Assembly: GCF_051014685.1 (NCBI RefSeq)
Contig: NC_135052.1
Location: forward strand, 6,477,105-6,541,104
Length of the DNA stretch: 64,000 nucleotides
Reading direction: 5' to 3'
Origin: Ptiloglossa arizonensis
Lineage: Eukaryota; Arthropoda; Insecta; Hymenoptera; Colletidae
Positions 47,709 through 59,600 of this stretch are shown in pieces. The notes below the pieces were generated by a model. It saw nothing but the letters and a program-made list of their open reading frames with translations, was not told where the DNA came from and searched no databases. The position numbers and the translations under genes are program-made. How positions within the stretch are numbered: position 1 is the stretch's first letter; every line of letters starts with the position of its first letter.

Positions 47709-48072
47709 GGGTCGTTATTTCGTCCAGGTTCCAGGAGAGAGGAATACAGATTCGGCGTGTGTGTCCCTCGCGGTAGCCAACAGAGGCTATTAGGTTCGTA
47801 TAAGAGCCGTTCTCCTTTTGTCACGAGTGGAATTTATTCGTCTCGATTCGCCAAGTCCCCTCTCGTCAAAAAAGAAGCCGACCTGTCCGGGCACCCGAGT
47901 TCCAGACGTTAGCCTCCTATCTTTCTAGTGTCTAGATCCGCCGACGATTTGAAATTCCCGATGCGACGCGCGGAATAGTCGGTCCCCGGCTTCGGGACGC
48001 GCGGCGTCGCGCGTCGTAAACTATTGCGTTCGCGCGGAACAATAGACGAACCTCGAGCATCGAAACCACGAA
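47709..48072. other. unique spacer, nothing seen
   Basis: CpG-rich DNA without recognised content. Confidence 0.55.
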
Positions 48073-48515
48073 GACGCGCGCGCATTCATCGATTTGTTGC
48101 ACCAGTTCCGTTTACAACGCTACGGAACCACCAACATTCGGACAAGGAGTGTATGCGTTTAGTTGTTTTTTTTCTACAGAGGTTTTACGTTGCATCGACA
48201 TTTCAGCGACGAGAAACAATCGTAATTGCTCCGTTCTTGTATCTTATCTATTATTTTACGAATCTCGATTATCGAGATCAAAGAGACACGTACGTTCTAT
48301 CGATTCGTTGCACCAGTTCTGTTTACAACGCTACAGAACCTCTGACGCTCCGTTGAGGAGTATTTATTTTTTTTCTACAGAGGTTTTACGTTGCATCGAC
48401 TTTTCAGCGACGAGAAACAGTCGTAATTGCTCCGTTCTTGTATCTTATCTATTATTTTACGAATCTCGATTATCGAGATCAAAGAGACACGCGCGTTCTA
48501 TCGATTCGTTGCACT
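48073..48515. repeat. ~201-bp tandem duplication, 2.2 copies
   Basis: TCTACAGAGGTTTTACGTTG begins at 48173 and again at 48374. ATCGATTYGTTGCACCAGTT with TTTACAACGCTAC occurs near 48087 and 48299. The first part (ATCGATTCGTTGCAC) appears once more near 48500 before the similarity ends. The right unit pair is over 90 percent alike by eye, so the duplication is fairly young. Confidence 0.9.
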
Positions 48516-49389
48516 GTACTCAACCCTCGACACTTGACCCAAGAATATGGCTTTTATTTATTTATTCATTTATTTATTTCGGGTATATCCGACCGTGTAA
48601 ACAATAATCACCGTTTACCCGAAACATGTGTATCGTATAGAGGACATTCACCAGAAGGCTAAACTTACTCGAATCTGTAAATTTTTGAAGGAAATCTTTC
48701 ATCTATACAAACAGATAAGAATCAATTGGCCAAAATTACCGGTCGCTGATCAATTCTTCCAGCGGCGAAAAATTGAAACAAGTTTCTCAGAGTCTCGTTT
48801 CTTTCAAAGTTTTCGAGATTTTTCTCGATTAGAAAACGCTCGTACAGATAGTATTCCCATACCGAATATTCCGAATCATTGCCACGGATGAGCGGAACAT
48901 TCCGTTGGATAAGAAAAAAGGAATCACGATTCGGATGCTTTATTAGTTTGGGGTCTCGTTAATTTTCCAGCTCGCTGGATTTTATTTTAGAAGCGAGTGG
49001 TTTTCGCGACGATATCTGGCGACACGGAGTAATTGGTATTCCGAATAATTCCTGGCATGCTGGTGAACGTTGGTTAACCTTGTATATTCGCGGGCCAGTC
49101 TATCGCGGTCCAATTAAGAAAACGCGAGCCGAAGGTATCGCGACGATGTCTTCGTCTCGCCTCTTAAGGAACCGCAATTATCGTGTGTCTGGAACGGAAG
49201 TCAAATTGAGAAGTTCCAGCGGCAATATACAAACACTCCTTCGCGTTTGATTTACGCGAGTGCGGTTTCGCGCATAATTCAAGTTTGTTTAATGAACGCG
49301 CGTTCGTTCGGCTCGTTTGTTTCTGCCATCTGTTTGTCGCTCGAGTTACTTCGAAGCCGCGACTATCGATTTTTATGGATGTACCAAAG
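48516..49389. other. unique stretch, nothing seen
   Basis: AT-rich DNA with (TTTA)n-like words near 48555-48575. Short open frames only. Confidence 0.55.
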
Positions 49390-49700
49390 TTAAGGGAAAT
49401 TTTAATTACGAGCAATTAAGCTTCAATTACGTAAAGAGTTATTGCGTTTTCGCGACGCCGAATGATTATTATTGTCACCGGCGGTAATTTGTTGCGCCAG
49501 GTGGTAATTAAGGGATGACGATGTAGACCCGACTCTCGGTGACAAGATAAACGAGACGTAAATCATTCTTAACGATTTCTTATTGAACGAAACGTTCAAA
49601 TCTCGACGATTAAGGGCGAGCGAGTCTTAATTACGGAGAAACGGCTCTTCGAATACTTCAAAATGGGTGATCGAGAGCGTTTTTTCTTGAAAGGTGCGGT
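49390..49700. promoter_or_regulatory. AT-core-rich candidate cis-regulatory block
   Basis: Several TAATTA/CAATTA cores occur between 49395 and 49660: TTTTAATTACGAGCAATTAA, GCTTCAATTACG and GGTGGTAATTAAGGG. A TTATTATTGTC Sox-like word lies among them. Clustering in a segment of mixed GC content is suggestive of homeodomain binding. It remains inference. Confidence 0.25.
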
Positions 49701-50599
49701 GGCGACAAATTGTCTCTTGAATCAATAACGATTTAACAATTGCTACGTAATTGATCGATCGCATCTCGGTTCGCGTTCCTTGCGACACGATGCTGTACAC
49801 GATGAAAAATAAAGGAAACGAAAGTGCAACGGGACGAGGTGGGGCTGAAACGGTTTTGTAAAACCTAGCCTCGAAAAATTAGTCGACGTTAAATCTAGGA
49901 ACCGAAAGACGATAAAGAATGTGTCATCTCGGTCGACTGTAAAACGTACACGATAATAAGGAATAAAAATAAAATTGGGAAAATAATAAAGCAAACGAAA
50001 CAAGAGTGCAACGAGGTGCAGCTAAAGAGACACTGTAAACACTCGCCTTGAAAAACGACTCGAAACTAAATCCAAGAATTGAATCGTGCTTTAATATTGT
50101 GTCGTTAAATGTAAAATATACACGATCGAGAGAAATAAGAATAAAATTAAGAAAATAATAGAATAAACGAAACAAGGTGCAACGAGGCAAGGTGCAGGTA
50201 AACCGCCGCTGTAGAACGTAACCACGAAAAACGACTCAAAATGTGCAATCTCTGTAAAATATATGCGATCAAAGGGAGTAAGAACGAAATTAAGAAAATA
50301 ACAAAACAAACGAAACAGAAGTGCAACGAGGTGCAGCTAAAGAGACACTGTAAACCCTCGCCTTGAAAAACAATTCGAAACTAAATCCAAGAATTGAATC
50401 GTGCTTCAAAGTGTGTCATCTCTGTAAAATACATACGATCGAAGGGAATAAGAACGAAATTAAGAAAATAATAAAAGAAACGAAACAAGAGTGCAACGAG
50501 GTGCAGGTAAAGAGACACTGTAAACCCTCGCCTTGGAAAACAACTCGAAACTAAATCCAAGAATTGAATCGTGCTTCAAAGTGTGTCATCTCTGTAAAA

Positions 50600-50726
50600 T
50601 GTTGTTCGGAAAGTCATTTCGTTTTTTTTGATGAAAATGAAACACGATTTTTTTACAATGTATAAACATTTTATTAAATTACATATTCTCCATTATTGGA
50701 AACGAAATGACTTTCCGAACAATCCA
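50600..50726. mobile_element. mariner-type MITE, second family, full copy
   Basis: TTGTTCGGAAAGTCATTTCG at the left is matched by the reverse complement of the right end, TTGTTCGGAAAGTCATTTCG, a perfect inverted repeat of at least 22 bp. The array word CTGTAAAA|TATACACGATCG is split by it, consistent with insertion at a TA. The 127 bp carry no transposase. The ends resemble mariner termini (GGTTGTYCGRAAAGT) but belong to a different family from the copies at 18-33 kb. Confidence 0.9.
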
Positions 50727-50896
50727 ATATACACGATCGAAAGGAATAAGAACAAAATTGAGAAAATAATAAAGCAAACGAAACAAGAGTGCAACGAGAT
50801 GCAGGTAAAGGAAACTGTAAACCCTCGCCTTGAAAAACAACTCGAAACTAAATCCAAGAATGAAATTTTGCTTTAAAATGTGCCATATCTGTAAAA

Positions 50897-50989
50897 TGTT
50901 GTTCGGAAAGTCATTTCGTTTATTTTTGGTGAAAATGAAACACGATTAAAAACTCCATTATTGGAAACGAAATGACTTTCCGGACAATC
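50897..50989. mobile_element. mariner-type MITE, second family, internally deleted copy
   Basis: Same ends and same position within the array unit as the copy at 50600, but 37 bp or so of the AT-rich interior are missing, and the right end has one change (CGGAC for CGAAC). It lies one array unit downstream. Identical position in the unit argues for duplication together with the unit, not for an independent insertion. Confidence 0.9.
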
Positions 50990-51100
50990 CAATATACACG
51001 ATCGAAAGGAATAAGAACAAAATTGAGAAAATAATAAAGCAAACGAAACAAGAGTGCAACGCGCCGTTGTAAAACTTAACTTGGAAAAACGTCTCGACGC

Positions 51101-51620
51101 TAAAATCCGTGAACGCCGATCGGCGCGTAAAAATACGTAAGCCTCGTTCGCGAAAAGTGGTTACCCCGGGCGCGTGTACTCGAATCGAAAGAAATCGTCC
51201 GGTTTATCGGGTCCCCGCGATCGCGGCCGTGGCGACGGATTAAAAGCGGTGGCCCGTAATTAACGAGGGGCCGGACGGAAGTCGATTTGAGAAATTCCGG
51301 TGGCCAGGGTAGAAGCGAGGCCCAGGCCATGGTGTTTGAAATCGATCGGCGGCGGCGGTGGCGGTGGCGGCGGCGGCGGCGGTGCGCGCACAGATACGGT
51401 AGCACGAAAACATTTATCGGGCGACACTGTGGCCCCGCGGGCCTCCCGTCTCTTTTATTGATCGTCGCAATTAAAAGAGCGCGTCTCATTAATTGCGCCG
51501 CTGGCCCTTAATTAGGAACCATCAATTCGTAGAGCCGGCGCGGTTACGTGCTAGGCCCGCGCGTATGATTAACGAGAAACGGCGGCCCTTGGCGCGTACA
51601 CGGGACCGGGGACCGCGATA
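51101..51620. promoter_or_regulatory. GC-rich block with repeated TAATTA cores
   Basis: GGCCCGTAATTAACGAGG (51251-51268) matches 17 of 18 bases at 10838-10855. GCGTCTCATTAATTGCGCC and GGCCCTTAATTAGG follow near 51485 and 51505. The block also contains a GGC triplet repeat at 51347-51383. It is the densest combination of GC island and homeodomain cores in the window. Function is inferred. Confidence 0.3.
51347..51383. repeat. (CGG)n microsatellite
   Basis: About twelve CGG/TGG triplets. The + frame across it gives an Arg run and is not a gene. Confidence 0.9.
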
Positions 51621-52469
51621 AATATCGACGTCGTACCCGTTTATCGAAATCCTTCCTTCGCGGTTCGCGTTCGATTTCTTCTACCCCTGTCCTCGTCCTC
51701 GTCGTTTCGTCTCGCTCGTTTTTCGACGCGAGCGCGCCGCTGCCCGTTTCACGCGCGTTGAAATCAACGCGAACTGCGCGCACGAACGTCAACTCTGCGT
51801 GAGCTCCGTGCGTGTTAAGAGGAAAGTTACCCACGGGCCTCCTCGTTTCTTTGGAATCGTCGCGATCCGATATTTATGGGGACGCGCCGGGTGAACCCAT
51901 TTATTTTCACCGGTTTGCGCGTAGCTCCGAAACTTCCCTGCCTAACCATGAAAGGATTGCGCGCGCGTGCAATCTCGTCGAATCGTGACCATTACTTCCA
52001 CGGATTCACCGACTTTGGTTTCTCTCGGAGGTGACCGGATGGCTCGACGTCGTTACATAGACTCTCGCGGTTCTGAAAGTGAATCTAAATCGCGGAGAGG
52101 GAAGAAACCGGCGTGGACTGCTCGACGCTCGCGATCGAAGAAAAAATTTCACTTCGCCGGCTTTCGCGGAGCTTTGTCAATCCCTACGCGTTTATTTATC
52201 TGGAGAAAAAATTCACGATGCGACCACTTGGAGCGCGAGTACGAGACCCGTCTCTCCTCTAACTGGAGAAAGGGAGAACGATTGAAAAATTGAATAGCGC
52301 GAAAGAATCGGGGACAAGGAAACAGATACGGATTCTCCTAAATGAAAGAATGCGAACAATTCTTTCGAACGTTTAATTTCTTTTTTATTTCCACGTTCGC
52401 GAAGTTCCGAACGTATCGATTAAGAGGGAAAGAAAATTGGATTCGACGTTACCGTTTTCTTTAAGCTAC
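51621..52469. other. unique stretch, nothing seen
   Basis: CpG-rich to about 52250, then AT-rich. The + frame 51967-52293 (108 codons) is basic and Ser-rich without a motif. Confidence 0.5.
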
Positions 52470-52957
52470 GAATACGGATCTAGTTAAATTTTTCCCCCTT
52501 TGTTTGAAATTTCTGATTGAAAAACTAGAAAATGGAACGCAATGTCGGTGACACTTGCGTGTACTCTGAACACGGATGTAATACAAATTTTCCCCCTTTA
52601 TTTGAAATTTCTGATCGAGAAACTAGAGAAAAGAAGACAACATTGGTGATACTTGCGTATATTCTGAATACGGATCTAATCAAAATTTTCCCCCTTTATT
52701 TGAAATTTCTGATCGAGGAACTGGAGAAAAGAAGGCAATATTGGTGATACTTGTGTATACTCTGAATACGGATGTAATGCAAATTTTCCCCCTTTATTTG
52801 AAATTTCTGATGGAGAAACTAGAGAAAAGAAGGCAATATTGGTGATACTTGCGTATACTCTGAATACGGATGTAATGCAAATTTTCCCCCTTTATTTGAA
52901 ATTTCTGATCGAGGAACCAGATAAAAGAAGGCAATATTGGTGATACTTGCGTATTTA
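52470..52957. repeat. 98-bp tandem array, five units
   Basis: GAATACGGAT or GAACACGGAT begins units at 52470, 52568, 52666, 52764 and 52862, a period of exactly 98. Each unit has TTTTCCCCCTTTRTTTGAAA and AGAAGGCAATATTGGTGATA. The first two units are the most diverged and the last three differ by only a few bases, so expansion was at the right side. Confidence 0.95.
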
Positions 52958-55900
52958 TAATCTACGCCAGATCGAGCGCTTTTGAACGTTATGACGCATA
53001 TAGTCGTCCGAACGGTCAGAAGGAGAGTTTTACTTTTCTTTTGCGGATCGGTTCGATGGGGTTGTTCCGTTGCATGCCGCGGGAAAGTGTATCGTATGGT
53101 ATCGTTTTAATTATCGGGACACGGGAATTAATTAACCGCGAACCGCGCGGGGATGCAAATCCGCGCTGCGTTCGTCCCCTTGTCGCGTGTAATTAATAAT
53201 GGTACTCGTAGGTGGTCGTTAAGTGGACTTTTTTCGGGACGGCGGTTTACACGACCTGCCGATTGCAGGGGGTTTATTGAGAAGTGGTCTCCTTGAAAAT
53301 TTTGACGTATACGCACTATAAATAAATTTTCACGAGAAATATTTATTCGTCGTAACGATATTTGTTCTCGATCGTATATCAGTTATCGTTGTACAGTTAT
53401 CTTGTTAAGCTGCATTCCTTAAGTTGGGAAAAAGAATTTTTCAAAGAATTTCAATTTTATCAAAGAAATTTCCCGACGAAGCACCAAGTTCGAAGTACGT
53501 TTCGTAATTAATCATAGAAGCACACTATTTGCTACGCGTGTACGAATATATTTCACAATTTCACAATTTATTTCACAATTTATTTTACGATCTTGACAAT
53601 GGATTTAGCGCAGTGAAAGTAGTATTATTCACATCGTCTCCTTTTTAAACGATAAACAAATATGCAACAGCTTTCTCATTGAATTCAGTTACGCGAAAAT
53701 TCGCGAGAGATGAAAGAGCGGGAATCTTTGCGAGAAAAAGAAAAATAAATTGCACGTTTCGGCATTGTACGGCTGACCACGAAGCGACTCGGACTACTTC
53801 TCTACCCCTTCTGCATACTGCGAGACTTTTTAATTCATTTTTTATTAAATTTCTTCGAATGTAAGTACGTAAATTTACCGTATGTATTTTTTAAACAGCA
53901 ATGATATTCAAGACGGATTAAATGTTTGGTTAAATATTTCCGCAATTAAGTGGGATGTCTCTGAATCGATCTCTCTCGTTCTTTTTCGTTTCTAACGTTA
54001 TAAAATTCTGTTTCCATTTTCTTTTTTCATTCTGTGAGAAAAATATTAAATTTCCGAGTATAATCTTGAACATAGATTTGTACAATAGGCTTGTTCCCGA
54101 TGTTTTTGTTGTTTGAAATTTATTTGCAGCTCGATCAGGTTGAAAATCTTGAACGGAGTAGTTTCATCCCTGCGTGTTCAATTTTCTTTTGGAAAAAATT
54201 AAAAGTTCTTTCTTCGAATGACTCTTTGCCATTATTTGTCTTATATCCTTCAAAGTTTATTTACAAATCTACCTTGACTGTCTATTTATGCACTTACACC
54301 TACATACCGACAGAAAAACACTATGTACTATACATGTTGTGTACACCTATGTGTAGATAAAGTTCGATGTATAAACTAAGTAGGACAAGACATTAACGAG
54401 AATAACTTCTACAAAAAAACATTCGAAGAATCATCGGTTTCGGGTAATCCTGGTCCATCGATCGATGACGATGTCGACGAATCCCCGGTCGAAGTTTCTT
54501 CACCATAATCTTTCGAAAAAGATTTCAAAGTTTCTTTATAATCCACCCAAACATTGAATGTTTAAATTTCCTCCTCAATTCTTCCGTCAGCGACTACAGA
54601 ATATTTACTCCACTGTAATAATTCTAGTCACATTCGTTAAAAAAAAAAAAAAATAAACGTTGAACACGGTAGTGTTTACCACGTATTCATCGAAACTCGG
54701 TTCTCGAATATTCAAGTTACGTTTACTTAAAAAACGAAGGAACAAACGAAAGAAACTCGCCTTCAAAGGAACTGAAACGATTAAGTCGTTCAACCCTGTC
54801 GATTTCTCGATGAAAGACGGCAGTCGCCTAGCGGGTAGCTCGGTCCGATTAAGGTTCATTCAGAATTTAATCTGCGTCGGGAATCTGCATTTCTCTGTCC
54901 AGAGAGTCGCGAGTGACTCGGCCAGGGCCGTGCAAACGATGGGGACAATCGCGTCGCGGGTTCTCGACACGTGAGCCCCGTGATGATCTTTGTTCAAAAA
55001 TTTTACCAAAAGGCTTTCGCGTCGTGCACGTGTTTTCGTGTTCTCGCGAAACGCACATGCGCGTACGATTTATACGCATGCGTACTGTTTACGACGTTCG
55101 ACGTTACACGGTCCCCTCACGTGTGTTCAAACCTTCCTAAACTGTGAGCCGGGCATTGCTGGCCTCGTTACGTAAAGACACCTCGAAAGTGGCGTGGCCT
55201 TTGCCACGACACGTGCAACGAAAACACTCAGTTTCGATCCACAAGCTCCCCGATAAGAATGGAGCGCTCGCGAACCGATTTCCAACGCGATCCTCGGATC
55301 TCCGGAACCAATTTCGCCATCGCGATTCCGTTCGAGGTGACGATTCACACGTCCGATTACAGGAATCGAAAAGTCGATTTTTCTTTTTTCAATCTCTCTC
55401 CTCGAACTTGTACTTTTTTTTTACATCATTGTACTCGAAAATAATGTCTGTTTTCGCCATAGGTAATTTTGTGGGAAGAGATTTTCGGAACGGATATTTC
55501 AGAATTCTACCAACAGAAGTGAATCGTGTAGAGCATAGAATATACTTTGTATAATTTGGATACGTAAAAAATATAATTCTACAGTTCTTGATTCGCACGG
55601 TTAATTCCAGAATTTTATAAATATTAGGTATCGTACATTTTGTACACAAATCTTAATTTCACAAAGAGATTTACTCTTGAATCTTTGCACAGATTAAGCG
55701 TTTTTATGCGTATCTGCTACTTCCGTTGGAAACATTGGTGCTTCGTATTAAAAAGATATCGGTTAGATACGATGCAAGATAAAAATTGCATAAGCATTCT
55801 TCGCAAAAATGTCTAAATTCAAATACAATTAAGTCTTGAAAAGTATACACAATCGAAGCTCGATCGATACGTTACGGTAATATTTTCAATAAAACATTCG

Positions 55901-56370
55901 AGTATGTACAGAAAATACATACACGAAACAGTTGGTCTGTTTCGAAGATCGAAAGGTGCGCTAAACTTTTGAGCGAGAGTGTACACGCGTACGTACACAC
56001 AGCGATGAACTATACGCTTGTTGCAAACGAGTATTTAATTTCCAACGAAAGGAGAAAACGAATCGATCGTTAATTTTTTAGCAAGGATGGTTCGCAATTG
56101 TTACTCGACACGTCAGGCGCAAGTACTCCACCGTATCGAAGCAATCGATATACAAACTCGGACGATTAATTTCCCCGTCGACACGGAGTATCGATCCCTG
56201 AAACTCTCGAAACCTTTGAAACTTTCGCGGTAACTGTAAAGAAAACTGAAAATAAATTTAGCGAATGGAAACACGGAGCTTGCGAGTTTAACGCTAGACT
56301 TACCAACCGTTCGAAAAAACTGGTTTTGACAAATTTACTTCAAGTTCCATGGCTTATTTTCAAACGAGAT
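52958..56370. other. unique stretch, no gene seen
   Basis: AT-rich with a CpG-rich interval at 54880-55340. An A run lies at 54639-54655. No open frame above 136 codons, and none with recognisable features. Confidence 0.5.
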
Positions 56371-56508
56371 TGTGACTTTTTCTATTCTATAGACATAATC
56401 CATTTCAAAAGTCTCTCTTTTTCCTCGATCGTCGAGTTTTGTGACTTTTTCTATTCTATAGACATAATCAATTTCAAAAGTCTCTCTTTTTCCTCGATCG
56501 TCGAGTTT
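56371..56508. repeat. 69-bp perfect-looking tandem duplication
   Basis: TGTGACTTTTTCTATTCTAT with the following text up to TCGATCGTCGAGTTT occurs at 56371-56439 and 56440-56508 with a single visible change (ATCC to ATCA). Because 69 is a multiple of 3, both strands stay open here. The peptides are artefacts. Confidence 0.95.
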
Positions 56509-56517
56509 CTTGAAACA

Positions 56518-56655
56518 CGTTGTTCGATAAGTTTTGTCGAACGGTAAAACTACACAAGAAAAAAACCACGTCGAACGATGGTACAACATCGAACATACAT
56601 TGAACAGTACTGTTCGATAAGTTTTACCGAACGATAAAATTGATCGAAGAACCTA
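56518..56655. mobile_element. probable decayed mariner-like MITE with extra inner end
   Basis: GTTGTTCGATAAGTTTTGTCG at 56519 and, in the same orientation, CTGTTCGATAAGTTTTACCG at 56610 both match the ends of the family at 18-33 kb. The reverse complement of the right edge (AGGTTCTTCGATCAATTTTA) is a further decayed end. The interior does not match the other copies, so this may be a rearranged or solo-end remnant. Confidence 0.5.
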
Positions 56656-59600
56656 GTACGAGGAACACCTCGATACATCGAAATCAAGCGATAGATCTAC
56701 TGTTAAAAAGGCTCTGGAGCGCGTCGCGCGAGGAATGGCCACTCTCGACCCCCCAGGCGCGATCACCGACAACGTCGATCGCAACCGAGCGAACGAGATC
56801 GCGGCGGAAGATGACGGATCGTTTCTGTTAACGATCGCGGCGGAGATAAGACGCGTTCGATTGACTCGTCCGAGCGTAATTCCGTGGGGTCGAGGAGGGG
56901 GTACGGGACAGTCTTGGAGCGAAGATAACGCAGCGCGTGCGTGGACGATAATTGGCCACGTTCGGTCGCGTAACGTGAAATTTTTCAAGCGTTCAGAGCC
57001 AGCCGGTCGGTCGGTCGGCCCGCCGCTGATGGTCCCGATGCGAGGGTCATGGTTCAGAGGTCCGATGCGGGTCTTCCGCACACATCCATATTAAGTGGCT
57101 CACTTTCACGCACACGGCCGGACTCTGAAACTCTCTTAAACGAACGGACACAGAACCGTTTCCCACCGTCGCTGCGCGACACGGCCCTGATCCCGCTCTG
57201 ATCGTTGCAAAAATAACGCGTTTCTATAACCGCGAGCTGCGCACAACACAAGCCCGGAACTTTTCTTCGTTTCTCTTAATTTCTTCCTCGACGTGACTCA
57301 ACGGTACGTATCTCGACATTTCGAACGCGAGTCGAAATGTCTCGGTGGAGGTTCCGAATCGATCTGTGGACACGGTGTCTCGTGGGTATCGATTCGTATA
57401 GGTTTCTGTGAGGTCGATCGACGCGAGGAACGGGGATGGTTTCAAAGGAAGAAAAATTTGATCTCGATACGGTGACATTTTTCACCGAGTATCGAAAATA
57501 TTTTCTTGGAATGATTGTTCGGTAGATCACGTTCGTGAGAATATATTTTTGATACCATAGATTGCTCGAGAGTTGTTTCATCGTGTCATGAAACTTTACA
57601 TTTACGTTTCATATTCTCGCCTTAAAATTCGATTAGATTTCGAACAAAGCGGGCCACGAATAATACCTCTTGTAATTTTTCGTTCGTTGTTCGTCGAAGC
57701 GACGAGAAGCGTTTTATGGAGGTTTTAAGAAAATTAAATTTTACACGAGGAAGTCGAACGAACGTTTTCTCTATTTTCTTTGGCGAAGGAAAAATTAAAC
57801 GACACAACGACAGTAGTTAACGATGATACTTAATTCGTTACGATGTAGCGTGCCATAAGTGGCACGTAATCAACGTATCGTGTAGACTTCGTCGAATATA
57901 TATCCTTCGTAATGTATTGCAACAAATCACGACTCACCGTCGTTAAAAGTATATAAAAATAATAGTAACCGGAGACATTTCCTACGTAGTAAACTTCGAG
58001 TTAAGTAAGTAAAAAATGGCAAATGTATATTTAGACGTTTAGCGAAGGTATTCAATGAAAATGAATTCTCGAAGGTGCTTCTTATGCGAGAATTGAAATA
58101 TATTCCCACGAAATTGTTATACACTTCGTGCACACGGAATAATTCGGAACGTATTTTGTCCGTTATATATCCGTTCCTGTTACCTGTTGACATTATCGAT
58201 ATTAATTTTTGAGAACGAATTCCGAGCGATTTGGTCAAGGTCCGTATCAATTTTACATTTCGATCAAAATATAAATTATCGGTTCTTAAAAATAGGTTTC
58301 TGTGTACATCGTCGAAATCGGAATCGCCGCCAAGAAATATAAACGTTTGAAAATATTTTTGTTCGTGCAATTCTTTGCGACTAATAAGTCGTTGGATCTA
58401 TCGCTGTACCAATAGGTTCGGTAACTGTAGTAAATCGTAATTTGATAAATAATTATCGTTTGTTGTTCGACTTGGCGAGATACGCCAGCGTAGATTATTC
58501 CTCTAAATATGATATATTGGTTCTCGTTCTATTATACTCACCGAAACGAGTATTTCATTCGCGTTTATTACACTAAGTTTCGAACTTTTATCGAATCTAT
58601 TGACAAACAGTTGATTTATTGCAGCGGATTTCGCGAACTCGAGGTCATTGGTACTTTGATTCGATGAAAAACTATTTTAAGAATTAAAATAGTTTTCAGC
58701 GGAAGAATTAACGATAAAATAATAATAGAAAAGGAACGTTTTGCAAATAGTTTTAAATTGCACAGAGTTAAACTAACTTGCTTACCGTAAACTTGAAATA
58801 ATAATATAACGCTGCACGCGTTGTGGAAGTCTTCTCTGAAATTTGAAATTTGTAATCTAGTGAATTAATTGCGAGAAGATATTTCTGAACGATATTTTTT
58901 AAAACAATTTCGTGAAATTGTTGGGACAATGGATAGTAGTTTGGAAGTATTTAGACGAAGACAAGGAATTTTAAAGAGTGGAAACTTTCGATTCAATAAT
59001 TATGTACGTATATACGGATTATATTTACAAACGGCAGGAATAATGCATTATTTTTTTTCCGATTTCTCGTTCTCGAGAGATGTAACAAAGAATCGAGGAA
59101 TCGTAACGTACTCGTAAAGAGGACAACGATCGCGTTTCGCCGTTTCTTTTCGAAGTTGAGAAGCATTTGAGCACGGTCACTTGGAAAAAAATGCAGTCAC
59201 GAAGAGAACACGAAGAGGAAGAAAAAAGTCGATTATTTTTTCCCTAAACTTTTTCCCGTGACATTTGATACAGCTGTCCAAAGTCTACGAACGAATCAAG
59301 ATGTATACAAAAACGAAAGTGTTACCGTATATTGATGTAACGTAACAGAAAGAAATATTGCTGCGAAAAAAGGTAAAGATTCTTCTTTACTTTTAAAGAA
59401 GAAAATTAAATTTTCTTAAAACGTCTATAAAAACTTCTTTACCTAAAAGAAATAGTCTTCTTCACTTTACACTATTTAAAATATTGTACTTCACCTTCGT
59501 ATCTTGTAAATTATTACTGGTGTATCGTTTGTACCGATAAAAATAAATACTTGTATAAAAGTTGGAGAAATATTCCGTCGACACGAATAATAAGAACAAT

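Larger units (their letters stand above)
49750..51100. repeat. ~170-bp tandem array carrying two MITE copies
   Basis: The landmark GTGCAAC before CGAGGTGCAG or a variant falls at 49824, 50006, 50177, 50321, 50491, 50789 and 51054, giving spacings 182, 171, 144, 170, 298 and 265. The two long spacings are explained by mariner-type MITEs of about 127 and 91 bp. Without them the units are 171 and 174 bp. Other landmarks are GAAAATAATAAARCAAACG and ACTAAATCCAAGAATTGAA. The outermost units are decayed. Confidence 0.95.

Noticed and set aside
47262..47912. 216-codon frame with Asp/Glu run
   Set aside because: Its notable part is a GAC/GAG triplet repeat. The flanks show no conserved pattern and the - strand is open over the same bases (149 codons).
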